Positions 1-7,739 of a DNA stretch of 18,568 bases are shown in pieces. The stretch's first letter is position 1. Every line of letters starts with the position of its first letter. This DNA is from Veillonella sp. (GTDB lineage Bacteria > Bacillota_C > Negativicutes > Veillonellales > Veillonellaceae). Position numbers and translations under genes: made by a program. The notes under the pieces are model-generated. The model searched no databases. It had not been told where the DNA came from and was given only the letters and a program-made list of their open reading frames with translations. The stretch is from assembly GCA_018367495.1 (NCBI GenBank), contig JAGZGB010000031.1, positions 1 to 18,568 on the forward strand. The letters run 5' to 3'.

Positions 1-108
1 ATTGCGTTCAGTGAAGATGAATTTCGCCATTTTAGGGTTCCATCTTCTAGTCTGATGACCAAAGTGTACACCAGCCTCTAATAATTGTTTCATTGATACT
101 ACTGCCAT
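1..108 (-). CDS. rpsB: 30S ribosomal protein S2, N-terminal fragment
   Basis: This is the first 36 codons of ribosomal protein S2, a component of the 30S subunit that joins late in assembly with S1. The gene runs off the left edge. The visible N-terminus starts [20 protein letters not shown], and the block around [15 protein letters not shown] is the S2 family signature. The ATG at 108-106 is preceded by a strong Shine-Dalgarno GGAGG (minus strand, 120-116) seven bases upstream. In related genomes rpsB is followed by tsf, which would lie outside the window. Transcription is leftward, like the rpe operon, but the gene is separated from rpe by a strong hairpin and has its own leader, so it is probably an independent unit. 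Confidence 0.95.
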   Translation of the reverse strand, partial: MAVVSMKQLLEAGVHFGHQTRRWNPKMAKFIFTERN

Positions 109-190
109 CGTGGCACCTCCTGTTAATTAACCTCCGCCGCTTCATCCTTCGGGTCACCCAAAATTAGGCACAGTACCGAAGTCCACTAAC
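109..190 (-). promoter_or_regulatory. Candidate structured mRNA leader of rpsB
   Basis: The sequence just upstream of rpsB is much more GC-rich than the intergenic DNA around it, as expected of a structured RNA. On the minus strand CTTCGG (181-176) pairs perfectly with CCGAAG (152-147), giving a 6-bp stem closing a 23-nt internal segment. Two GGAGG motifs follow (135-131 and 120-116); only the second is placed correctly for the rpsB start. A GTGCC copy next to the true Shine-Dalgarno is repeated inside the hairpin loop, and both could pair with GGTAC in the leader. Autoregulatory leaders are common for ribosomal protein genes. I do not recognise this one as a named family, and regulation is inferred only. 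Confidence 0.45.
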
Positions 191-194
191 GTGC

Positions 195-223
195 ATATTT
201 TTCATACTTGATAATTTTAACAA
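195..223 (-). promoter_or_regulatory. Possible rpsB promoter
   Basis: On the minus strand TTGTTA (223-218) is followed after 17 bp by AAATAT (200-195). The -35 is a fair sigma-A match and the -10 is weak. It lies just downstream of the 245-281 hairpin and just upstream of the GC-rich leader, which is where a promoter is expected. Other AT-rich hexamers nearby could serve instead. Confidence 0.35.
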
Positions 224-244
224 AAATTTATGGTAAAAGCAAGC

Positions 245-281
245 AAGGAGTGAGGAATTCTTAAAGAATTCCTCACTCCTT
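245..281 (-). terminator. Strong hairpin ending the priA-to-rpe operon
   Basis: A near-perfect palindrome: bases 245-262 pair with 264-281 (18 bp on paper, with a realistic loop of a few bases at the centre). On the minus strand it is followed by GCTTGCTTTTACC, an interrupted U tract. It lies about 90 bp beyond the rpe stop and before the rpsB promoter region, so it most likely ends the long leftward operon. The plus-strand side has no good U tract. Confidence 0.8.
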
Positions 282-337
282 AAATTTACCAAATTTATAG
301 AGCTAACTATAATATCCTGCTATCTACTATTACTATA

Positions 338-370
338 TACTATTTATATATCTCTAATATATAAATAGTA
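338..370. repeat. AT-rich inverted repeat just after rpe
   Basis: Perfect 13-bp arms TACTATTTATATA (338-350) and TATATAAATAGTA (358-370) flank a 7-bp loop (tctctaa). The second arm ends 3 bp from the rpe stop codon. In RNA it would be an all-A/U hairpin with one G-C pair, too weak for a classical terminator. It could protect the mRNA 3' end or extrude in DNA; the function is unknown. Confidence 0.7.
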
Positions 371-373
371 ATA

Positions 374-1024
374 TTAGTTATTTCGAATGGCTTCAATCAT
401 ATGTGCTCGATCATCAGCCCCAAAGACTGCAGACCCAGCAACTAAAACTGTGGCGCCAGCCCTTTTTATAGGTACACATGTAATATCATTGATACCACCA
501 TCAACTTCTATTACAGCTGTTGTATTATCTACTTCTTCTAATAGTAATTTTGCTTGTTTAACCTTTTTAATGGCATTTGGTATAAAGGATTGCCCACCAA
601 ATCCAGGATTTACAGACATAATTAAAATCATATCAATATCTGCTGCAACATCTTCAAGGAAGGATACTGGGGTTCCTGGGTTAAGAGCCACACCAGCTTT
701 CATACCACATTGTTTAATATGTTGAATCAAACGATGCATATGAGGTACTGTTTCTTGATGGAATGTAAAATACTCTACACCAATCTTTGCAAATTCTTCT
801 ACATAGTCACCAGGATTTGTAACCATTAAGTGAACATCAAATGGTAATTGTGTATAAGGACGGATTGCTTTCACAATAGGTGCACCAAATGTTAGGTTTG
901 GTACAAAATGACCATCCATAATATCAATATGCAATAAATCAGCTCCAGCTAATTCAATAGATTTTATTTCTTCGCTTAATGTTGCAAAATTTGCAGACAG
1001 CATAGATGGTGCAATTTTAATCAT
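374..1024 (-). CDS. rpe: Ribulose-phosphate 3-epimerase
   Basis: Interconverts D-ribulose 5-phosphate and D-xylulose 5-phosphate in the pentose phosphate pathway; cytosolic TIM-barrel metalloenzyme. The 216-residue length is typical. Family landmarks are the N-terminal APSMLSANF, HIDIMDGHFVPN (residues 33-44), HLMV (66-69), NPGFGGQ (139-145) and VDGGIN (174-179). The expected metal and acid/base residues H33, D35, H66 and D175 are all present. The ATG is one base past the rsgA stop, so translation is probably coupled; the Shine-Dalgarno AAAGAGG lies inside the end of rsgA. It is the last gene of the operon, and the order rsgA-rpe is the same as in Bacillus subtilis. The strong hairpin at 245-281 follows it. 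Confidence 0.97.
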   Translation of the reverse strand: MIKIAPSMLSANFATLSEEIKSIELAGADLLHIDIMDGHFVPNLTFGAPIVKAIRPYTQLPFDVHLMVTNPGDYVEEFAKIGVEYFTFHQETVPHMHRLIQHIKQCGMKAGVALNPGTPVSFLEDVAADIDMILIMSVNPGFGGQSFIPNAIKKVKQAKLLLEEVDNTTAVIEVDGGINDITCVPIKRAGATVLVAGSAVFGADDRAHMIEAIRNN

Positions 1025-1025
1025 T

Positions 1026-1889
1026 TTAAAACCTCTTTCGTTGACTTTCTATGTCATTACGTATAGACATATATGCATCATATCGTCCTTGATGAATATG
1101 GCCTGCATCTAAAGCATCTTTTATGCCACAAATAGGTTCATGTTCATGATAACAAGGATTAAATTTACATGTATCAACATAATTACTAAATTCAGGGAAT
1201 AACGTAGGTAACCGTTCTAATGAAACATCGTTAAACTCAATCGCACTAAATCCTGGTGTATCCATAATAAAAGAATCTGAATCCAAACTATATAAAGAAG
1301 CATGACGGGTAGTATGTTTACCACGCTTTATTTTGTCACTAACCTCACCCGTTTGGAATGCAAACTTAGGATCAACAGCATTTAATAGACTACTTTTACC
1401 AACACCAGAAGGACCTGCAAAGGCAGTTACCTTATGCTCTAACACATGACGTAACTCATCAATACCTGTCATATTATATGTAGATGTCATCAATACTTCA
1501 TAACCAATAGATTTATAAAGCTTTACTATGGCTTCTGTATCTGGACCCATCAAATCACATTTGTTAATACATAATACAATCGGGATATCTGCATGTTCAA
1601 TCATGACAAGCATTTTATTTAGTAAAAGCTCATTAATATCTGGTTCATGAGCAGCTACAACCAATACAACTTGATCAATATTAGCTACCGCAGGTCTAAC
1701 CATGGCATTATGACGATCGAAAATGGACTCAACGAATCCATCTTCCGAAATCGTAACACGATCACCAACGAGTAAACTATAACGTCCCTTTTTTAGTCGT
1801 CCTCGTACTTTACATTCATGAATAGTACTTGTGTCATCTTGTACGTAAAAATAACCATTCATATTTTTGACAACAATACCTGTAATCAT
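1026..1889 (-). CDS. rsgA: Ribosome small-subunit-dependent GTPase A
   Basis: A circularly permuted GTPase that acts in late 30S maturation and is released or activated by the ribosome. The order of motifs shows the permutation: OB-fold at about residues 1-68, then G4 NKCD (109-112), G1 P-loop GPSGVGKSS (159-167), a switch-like RGKHTTRH (189-196) and G3 DTPG (210-213). A C-terminal zinc finger has C241, C246, H248 and C254. The 287-residue length is normal. The start codon follows a TAGGGG Shine-Dalgarno that overlaps the prkC stop, with 7 bases between the genes, so translation is likely coupled to the kinase gene. In Bacillus this protein (also called CpgA) is a known substrate of PrkC, which makes the adjacency functionally sensible here; phosphorylation in this organism is inferred. 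Confidence 0.97.
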   Translation of the reverse strand: MITGIVVKNMNGYFYVQDDTSTIHECKVRGRLKKGRYSLLVGDRVTISEDGFVESIFDRHNAMVRPAVANIDQVVLVVAAHEPDINELLLNKMLVMIEHADIPIVLCINKCDLMGPDTEAIVKLYKSIGYEVLMTSTYNMTGIDELRHVLEHKVTAFAGPSGVGKSSLLNAVDPKFAFQTGEVSDKIKRGKHTTRHASLYSLDSDSFIMDTPGFSAIEFNDVSLERLPTLFPEFSNYVDTCKFNPCYHEHEPICGIKDALDAGHIHQGRYDAYMSIRNDIESQRKRF

Positions 1890-1896
1890 AATTCCC

Positions 1897-3831
1897 CTAT
1901 AATGCAGTTTCTTGTACTAATGCACCATTGAGGTAAACCTCAATACGAACATTACCTACACCAGACACTTTTTTAACAATACGATCCCCAGGTTTATTTG
2001 TATCATCGTAAATAACAGCAGAACCTTCATTATCTTTTACAACAATCTTAAGCTCTTGATTTTTAGAGCCCGGTGGAACTGTAATGTCTACTGTACCAGT
2101 TGTTTTATTACCGCTACTATCTGATTTTTTATCAGATTTCTTCTTATCATCTTTATATTCGGTAGTTAAATTTACAGTAGAGCCTTCATCAACTTCGTCC
2201 CCGGCTTTAATGCTTTGCTCTGTTACTATAGATTTTTCATCTACAGAACCAGCAACTTGATTAACACCAAGATGAGCACTACTCAATGTATCACGAGCAT
2301 CTTTTAACGTCAAACCAATAACATTTGGCATTTGAATTTTCTTAGCTTTTGCTTTATTTACAACAAGATCGATAGTAGTTCCCTTGGAAACTTTAGAATC
2401 ACCAGATGGACTTTGAGCAATGATAACGCCATCAGGCTTATTATCAACGGATTGTTGAGTTACTTTTCCTACAACTAACCCCACATCTTTAAGTCGTTGT
2501 CGCGCTTGCTCTACAGTTAATCCAGATAAATCCGGCACTGTAATATCACCAACACCTCTAGAAACAACAAGATGTATTGTACGTTGTTCTTTTACCTTTT
2601 CCCCAGCACCTGGAGTCTGTGAAATAACTTGACCCGCTGGTACATCAGGATTAGTAACTTCACTTGTAGATACGCGCAAATGCTTGTCTTCTAAAATATT
2701 TTTAGCTACAGATACTTGCTTACCCACAACATTAGGTACGTCTACCGTAGTATTACTCCAAAAATTACCATAACTCAAAAAAGCACCTAAAAAGGCTACT
2801 AAAAAAATCACCGCTGCACCAAGAACAATATATTTTTGTGGAATAGATGCTATTTTACTTAACATACTCTTCTTTTTACTCTCATCTTCTTGCTCTTCTT
2901 GAATGGTGCTGAAATCCTCCATTGCTTCAGGGTCTACAGCTGGAATCATTTGTGTTGCAAAATCGTATGGTTCATGACGTTGTGTTTTTCCCATTGTAAA
3001 ACCTTGGGATAATCGTAAGTCACTAATCATATCAGAAATAGAATCAAATCGATCCGCAGGATTTTTCGACAGGGCCTTCATTACAACAGCTTCTAGAAGC
3101 GGTGGAATTGACGGATTATATCGAGTAGGAGGAGCTACTTTTTCACGTACATGTTTTAATGCAACTGCAATTGGTGTTTCACCTTCAAAAGGAACTCTTC
3201 CAGTAAGCATCTCATATAAAACAACCCCTAAAGAGTAAATATCAGTATTACCATCAACTGGTTTACCACTAGCTTGTTCAGGTGATAAATAATGGGCTGA
3301 TCCCAAAATGGAATTCGTATACATCACTGTATTAGTTGCATTCATAGCTCGAGCAATACCAAAGTCAGTTACTTTTACACGACCAGTACGTGTGATAATC
3401 ACATTATGTGGTTTAATATCACAATGTACTATACCCATTGTATGTGCGTGTTCTAAGCCCTCAGCAATAGCAATAGTGAACTTTACAGCCTCATCTATGG
3501 ATAGTCTGCCATGACGAGTAATGTATTCTTTTAGTGTTTCACCATCTACATATTCCATAATGATATAGTGTAAGTCTTGATCAAACCCTACGTCATACAT
3601 ATTTACAATATTAGGATGATTTAGTTTACCTGCCGCTTGTGCTTCTCGTTTGAACCGCGTAACAAACTCATCATCATTTGCAAAGTTAGCATGCAATACT
3701 TTAATTGCTACTTGTCTACCTAGTAAGGTATCTTCTCCAAGATATACGTCAGCCATCCCGCCAACACCAATTTTATCAACAATTCGGTAGCGGTTATCTA
3801 GAAGTATACCTTTTATATTCATAGTACTCAT
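1897..3831 (-). CDS. prkC: PASTA-domain membrane Ser/Thr protein kinase
   Basis: A one-pass membrane eukaryote-like kinase that senses cell-wall fragments or lipid II through extracellular PASTA repeats and phosphorylates cytoplasmic targets. Kinase domain at about 14-275: glycine loop GVGGMADVY (22-30), VAIK lysine K44, catalytic loop HCDIKPHN (136-143, D138), DFG (156-158), APE-equivalent SPEQ (183-186). A juxtamembrane acidic/lysine stretch (about 303-325) leads to a membrane helix at about 333-353. Three PASTA domains follow (about 363-425, 429-493, 498-559), then a charged Lys/Asp/Ser linker and a beta-rich C-terminal domain (about 578-644). The catalytic loop has Cys instead of the usual Arg (HCD, not HRD). 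The first of two near-N-terminal Met codons has GGAG five bases upstream and is chosen. It sits 18 bases after the cognate phosphatase gene. Confidence 0.96.
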   Translation of the reverse strand: MSTMNIKGILLDNRYRIVDKIGVGGMADVYLGEDTLLGRQVAIKVLHANFANDDEFVTRFKREAQAAGKLNHPNIVNMYDVGFDQDLHYIIMEYVDGETLKEYITRHGRLSIDEAVKFTIAIAEGLEHAHTMGIVHCDIKPHNVIITRTGRVKVTDFGIARAMNATNTVMYTNSILGSAHYLSPEQASGKPVDGNTDIYSLGVVLYEMLTGRVPFEGETPIAVALKHVREKVAPPTRYNPSIPPLLEAVVMKALSKNPADRFDSISDMISDLRLSQGFTMGKTQRHEPYDFATQMIPAVDPEAMEDFSTIQEEQEDESKKKSMLSKIASIPQKYIVLGAAVIFLVAFLGAFLSYGNFWSNTTVDVPNVVGKQVSVAKNILEDKHLRVSTSEVTNPDVPAGQVISQTPGAGEKVKEQRTIHLVVSRGVGDITVPDLSGLTVEQARQRLKDVGLVVGKVTQQSVDNKPDGVIIAQSPSGDSKVSKGTTIDLVVNKAKAKKIQMPNVIGLTLKDARDTLSSAHLGVNQVAGSVDEKSIVTEQSIKAGDEVDEGSTVNLTTEYKDDKKKSDKKSDSSGNKTTGTVDITVPPGSKNQELKIVVKDNEGSAVIYDDTNKPGDRIVKKVSGVGNVRIEVYLNGALVQETAL

Positions 3832-3849
3832 TATTTCTCCATTTCTAGA

Positions 3850-4551
3850 TTAGATTGTTCCTACCACAATGGTCACATTATCTCCTGCTCCCACATCATA
3901 TACGGATTCCATTAATGATTCTACAACTTTCATATCATCATCAGTAGATTGTAATGCACTAGCAATAACATCATCTGATACATAACCGCATAATCCATCA
4001 GTGCAAAGTAAAATACGATCACCTGGAAGAATAGATTCTACACCACTATCTACCTCTAAAGTATCATCAACACCGACTGCACGGGTTAATAAGTTTCTTT
4101 GAGGATGATTTAGCATTTCATCCTTAGTAATCTCTCCAGCAGCTAATAATTCTTGTACCATAGAATGATCTGTAGTAATTTGTCGTAAAAGACCATCTCT
4201 ATATACATACAAACGACTATCCCCAACACTTGCCCAGTATAATTGATTACCATTAATAGCCGTAACAACAGCAGTGGTCCCCATACCCGCAAGACGCTCT
4301 TCATGAGCTACGCGATTGACTATACGTTCATTTGCATGAATAATAGCATCACACAAGTCTTGTTGACCAACCGTTTCAAGAGAGGTCAAATACTCTTTTA
4401 TTTCATCGACCGCATAGGTACTAGCGATTTCACCACCACTATAACCACCCATGCCATCAGTGACAGCACAAATAGGACCGTCTATAAAAAATCGATCTTC
4501 ATTGCGCTGACGCACAAGTCCAATTTTACTTAAACCAACAAAATTATTCAT
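3850..4551 (-). CDS. stp: PP2C-family Ser/Thr protein phosphatase
   Basis: A metal-dependent PP2C phosphatase (PrpC/Stp) that reverses phosphorylation by the neighbouring PASTA kinase. With the start chosen here it has 233 residues. Motifs: RQRNED (14-19), TDGMGG (31-36), GMGTT (89-93), VGDSR (109-113), HPQRN (149-153), LCTDGL (182-187) and GDNVT (223-227), supplying the metal-binding aspartates. A longer reading frame begins with an ATG at 4572, but that ATG has no Shine-Dalgarno. The ATG at 4551 has AAGGAG four bases upstream and gives the usual family N-terminus, so I chose it. It then overlaps the rlmN stop by 8 nt (ATGAATAA), which implies translational coupling. Confidence 0.95.
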   Translation of the reverse strand: MNNFVGLSKIGLVRQRNEDRFFIDGPICAVTDGMGGYSGGEIASTYAVDEIKEYLTSLETVGQQDLCDAIIHANERIVNRVAHEERLAGMGTTAVVTAINGNQLYWASVGDSRLYVYRDGLLRQITTDHSMVQELLAAGEITKDEMLNHPQRNLLTRAVGVDDTLEVDSGVESILPGDRILLCTDGLCGYVSDDVIASALQSTDDDMKVVESLMESVYDVGAGDNVTIVVGTI

Positions 4552-5590
4552 GATTCTCCTTTTCCCGACCATGAGCGGCTTTTAACTGCCCACATGCGGC
4601 TTGGATGGCATCGCCCATCTCTTTACGTACTGTTACCGATACGCCATAAGAAGCAACAATGTCTTTAAATGTATTCATATTCGTAATAGATGGTTTATAT
4701 AATTCTATATGTTCGTTGCCATTAACAGGTATTAAGTTAACATGGCAATTTGGAAAATCTTTACAGATTTTCCCCAATGCATGAGCCTCTTCCATGGATG
4801 CGTTCACCGAATCTATAAGAATATACTCAAAGGTGATACGACGTTGAGTCCTATCATAATAATATTTTACCGCATCTAAGACTTCCGTCAATTCATAACG
4901 AGCCCCAACAGGCATAATACTACGACGCACTTCATTATTTGTAGCATGTAACGAAAGTGCTAATGTTATAGGTAACCCTTCATCAGCCAATTTATAGATG
5001 TTAGGAACCCACCCACAAGTAGAAATGGTCATCTTACGATAACTAATATTACAAATCATAGGATCATGTAATAGCTGCAGTGACTGAAGAACATTATCAT
5101 AGTTTTGTAATGGTTCACCTGCCCCCATAACTACAACAGAGTGGATTTGCTCTTTTGTAAGAGCTCCGAAAATAACGACTTGTCCAATGATTTCAGACAC
5201 TGTTAAATCACGATATAAACCACCCTGTGTAGAGGCACAGAATACACAGCCCATGGCACAGCCAACTTGAGAAGAAACACATACAGAGTATCCATAATGT
5301 TGCTCCATTAAAACGGCTTCTACCCGGCTTTGATCAGTCATCTCAACAAGGATTTTACGAGTCTTCCCATCTGGAGATATAGACTCAGCAATTAATGTTG
5401 GTAAAGAAATAACACAGTTATCACTTAACCATTGACGCAACTCTTTAGGAAACTGCGTCATCTCTTCAAAATCAAATATATATCTATGATAAATATAGTC
5501 TATCAACTGTTTCGCTCGAAACTTTTGTATATTATGGGTCTTAAAGATAGATTGTAACTCTTCTAAAGACTTACCCAATAATTCTATCAT
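4544..5590 (-). CDS. rlmN: Dual-specificity 23S rRNA/tRNA adenine-C2 methyltransferase
   Basis: A radical-SAM enzyme that methylates C2 of A2503 in 23S rRNA and of A37 in some tRNAs, near the peptidyl-transferase centre. The 4Fe-4S binding motif CX3CX2C is C111, C115, C118 within GCAMGCVFC. The C-terminal cysteine used in the radical mechanism is C333 (AACGQL), and the partner cysteine is expected in this family. Other landmarks are MGAGEPLQNYDNV (155-167), LALSLHA (210-216) and HVNLIPVN (283-290). The 348-residue length is normal. The ATG has GGAG four bases upstream. An 18-bp gap separates it from rsmB, and its end overlaps the stp start by 8 nt. It uses SAM made by the nearby metK. Confidence 0.97.
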   Translation of the reverse strand: MIELLGKSLEELQSIFKTHNIQKFRAKQLIDYIYHRYIFDFEEMTQFPKELRQWLSDNCVISLPTLIAESISPDGKTRKILVEMTDQSRVEAVLMEQHYGYSVCVSSQVGCAMGCVFCASTQGGLYRDLTVSEIIGQVVIFGALTKEQIHSVVVMGAGEPLQNYDNVLQSLQLLHDPMICNISYRKMTISTCGWVPNIYKLADEGLPITLALSLHATNNEVRRSIMPVGARYELTEVLDAVKYYYDRTQRRITFEYILIDSVNASMEEAHALGKICKDFPNCHVNLIPVNGNEHIELYKPSITNMNTFKDIVASYGVSVTVRKEMGDAIQAACGQLKAAHGREKENHE

Positions 5591-5608
5591 GGTACTCCAT
5601 TTCCATTA

Positions 5609-6964
5609 TTATGCTATGCGTTTTATGCGCGACATAAAGAATCCATCCATCTGATCTCTTGGTGGGTATGTTGTAATCATACCATCTACAGCTTGTGGCA
5701 ACCCATCAAACGATACAGGATCAACAACAAAGTTCTTATGGTTTGCTAAAAATTTTTCTAGCACATCCTCATTTTCCCCACTGTTAATCGTACATGTAGA
5801 ATATACTAAATAGCCATTAACTTTAACCATTTCAGCAGCTTTTTCTAATATTTCAAGCTGTAATGGAGGCAACTCGGTAAGTAAAGATTCTGTTTTACGC
5901 CAACGCATATCCAATTTTTTTTGTAATATGCCAAGTCCAGAACACGGTGCATCTACTAAGACGCGATCGAATTGTTCTTTCCAATTATCGGGTAAATAAC
6001 GACTATCTTGTAGCTTAGTTGAAACTATGGATACTCCAAGTCGTTCAGCATTTTGATTCATAAGCTCTAATTTATGATCGTATATATCACAACTCATAAT
6101 AGTACCCGTATTATTCATGAGACTTGCCATATGCATAGACTTACCACCTGGTGCAGCACAACAATCTAATATGCGCTCTCCTGGCTGAGGATCAACTACA
6201 TGAGCAACTAACATAGAGGCTTTATCCATGAAGGTAATATGACCTTCCATAACAGGTTTTGCTTTTTCCAAGTGCCCTTGATGTGCATCAATATAAACTA
6301 CTTCTGGAATATCATTGTCCTGTTCAACAGTCCAACCTAAATCTCGCAGTTCTTTTAAACAATCCTCAATAGATACTTTTACAGTATTTATACGTGCTGT
6401 CAACCGAGGTTGTTCATTAAACCAAGCACAAAGATCTATAGTCTTATCCTTCCCCATTTCATTCATCCATAAATTAACTAACCATAAAGGTTGATTATAA
6501 ATGAAAGAAATTTCTTCAGCCTCAGACTTGGCAAGTTCACCAATAGAAATACTATCACTTTCACGTAATACTGAACGTAATACGGCATTTACAAAACCAG
6601 ATAATCCTCTAGTTAACTTTTTTGCAAGTTTTACAGATTCATTGACCGCTGCACTTTCAGGGACTTTATCCATATAGATAATTTGATAAATGCCAAGTCT
6701 AAGAATTTCTACAACCATGGACGATAATTTCTTTAATGGTCTTTTCGCGAAATGAACAATAATGGCATCTAAATAATTTTTTCTACGGATGACACCATAG
6801 ACCAACTCCGTGAAAAATCTTCGATCTAAATCGGATAAATGATATTTTTGTAAATACTCTTGTAACTTGATATTGGCATAAGCACCATTACGATTAATAT
6901 CACTCAAAGTTTTCACTGCGAGCAATCGAATATTAAGTTGTTGATTCGTTTTAACTTCAGTCAT
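5609..6964 (-). CDS. rsmB: 16S rRNA cytosine-C5 methyltransferase RsmB
   Basis: Methylates a 16S rRNA cytosine (C967 in E. coli numbering) using SAM. From the start chosen here it has 451 residues. An N-terminal NusB-like RNA-binding domain covers about 10-135 (GAYAN, RRFFTELVYGVIRR, ESAAVNESVKLAK). The C-terminal Rossmann methyltransferase has the SAM site LDCCAAPGGKS (266-276), VDAPCSGLG (337-345, C341) and YSTCTI (388-393, C391); C341 and C391 are the two conserved catalytic-region cysteines. The frame extends 5 codons further to a TTG at 6979, but the ATG at 6964 has a GGA element 7 bases upstream and gives an 8-nt overlap (ATGACTGA) with the DUF116 stop, so I prefer it. Confidence 0.95.
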   Translation of the reverse strand: MTEVKTNQQLNIRLLAVKTLSDINRNGAYANIKLQEYLQKYHLSDLDRRFFTELVYGVIRRKNYLDAIIVHFAKRPLKKLSSMVVEILRLGIYQIIYMDKVPESAAVNESVKLAKKLTRGLSGFVNAVLRSVLRESDSISIGELAKSEAEEISFIYNQPLWLVNLWMNEMGKDKTIDLCAWFNEQPRLTARINTVKVSIEDCLKELRDLGWTVEQDNDIPEVVYIDAHQGHLEKAKPVMEGHITFMDKASMLVAHVVDPQPGERILDCCAAPGGKSMHMASLMNNTGTIMSCDIYDHKLELMNQNAERLGVSIVSTKLQDSRYLPDNWKEQFDRVLVDAPCSGLGILQKKLDMRWRKTESLLTELPPLQLEILEKAAEMVKVNGYLVYSTCTINSGENEDVLEKFLANHKNFVVDPVSFDGLPQAVDGMITTYPPRDQMDGFFMSRIKRIA

Positions 6965-7739
6965 CGTTTTTCCTACCAATTAATTGTTCAACTGCTGCTC
7001 GAACACGTTCAGGATCTACTGTAGTATTGCAACAAGGCCCATTAGGTCTTTCATTTAAAACACCAATGACAGGTATGGGAAATACATCAGCCATGCCACT
7101 TGCTAAATCACGTTCACAAGCAATAGCTACAATAGCCTTTGGTCGTGCTTCCTTTACCTTCATTCGCGCTAAGGTACCTCCAGTGACTACTATGAATTGG
7201 CATCCATAGTCTTTAGCCACTTGTAATAAGCTACCAACTTGACACCGACCACACTGCTTACAATTATAAACGTCATGTGTTACCTTATGAACACATGAAC
7301 TTTCTTGTAAACAATGAGGTGTTAATAACAATATACGTTCTGGATCAACTGTATACATATCAAGCATCACTAGATGATTAATCAAGTCAATCATAGACTG
7401 ACGCAATTGATCCTTAGTAACCCCTCTCACTTTACCAATCAATAGGGATAGTGGAAACAGTCCATATATAAACTGGTTAGCAAGCCTTAAAACAATAGGA
7501 TGTAACCGTAGTATACCGAAACTAGCAATAATCAAGGATGCGCACAATAACCATATAACACAAATGCATACAGAAAAAATCACTGTACTTATTATGGGTG
7601 CAATAGGATGTAATTGTGAAAGTCCAGGCTCTAATATATACATTAGAAATCCCATAATCACAGTAATTATGGCACATGTAATTGATGATAATATCAGGTA
7701 TAACGGATACGTTTCGTACTGCTTATATTGAGTCTCCAA
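6957..7739 (-). CDS. DUF116 membrane protein, function unknown
   Basis: I recognise this as a DUF116-family protein; no biochemical function is known to me. It has 260 residues: two or three hydrophobic helices near the N-terminus (about 12-36, 48-75, perhaps 85-103), then a soluble domain rich in cysteine. Cysteines lie at C143, C149, C160, C163, C166, C180, C208 and a C236-C237 pair, with a NCKQCGRCQVG cluster (159-169) that looks like a metal or Fe-S site. The gene lies between fmt and rsmB, as DUF116 genes often do in clostridial relatives, but that position is absent from Bacillus. The start is TTG at 7739, with AAGGAAGG 8 bases upstream inside fmt; no ATG occurs until residue 29. It overlaps fmt by 17 nt and rsmB by 8 nt. 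Confidence 0.9.
   Translation of the reverse strand: METQYKQYETYPLYLILSSITCAIITVIMGFLMYILEPGLSQLHPIAPIISTVIFSVCICVIWLLCASLIIASFGILRLHPIVLRLANQFIYGLFPLSLLIGKVRGVTKDQLRQSMIDLINHLVMLDMYTVDPERILLLTPHCLQESSCVHKVTHDVYNCKQCGRCQVGSLLQVAKDYGCQFIVVTGGTLARMKVKEARPKAIVAIACERDLASGMADVFPIPVIGVLNERPNGPCCNTTVDPERVRAAVEQLIGRKNDD

Noticed and set aside
40..145. Short leader reading frame starting in the rpsB leader (ATG at 145-143)
   Set aside because: Its ATG has AAGG only one base upstream, the 32 or so codons run out of frame into rpsB, and the peptide looks random.
387..725. Open frame of 112 codons on the plus strand
   Set aside because: It lies entirely antisense to rpe, has no ribosome-binding site, and rpe is unmistakable.
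4552..4572. Upstream ATG for stp (seven extra residues)
   Set aside because: No Shine-Dalgarno before 4572, whereas the ATG at 4551 has AAGGAG and matches the family N-terminus.
6965..6979. Upstream TTG start for rsmB
   Set aside because: The ATG at 6964 is better placed relative to the GGA element and gives the same 8-nt overlap pattern as neighbouring genes.
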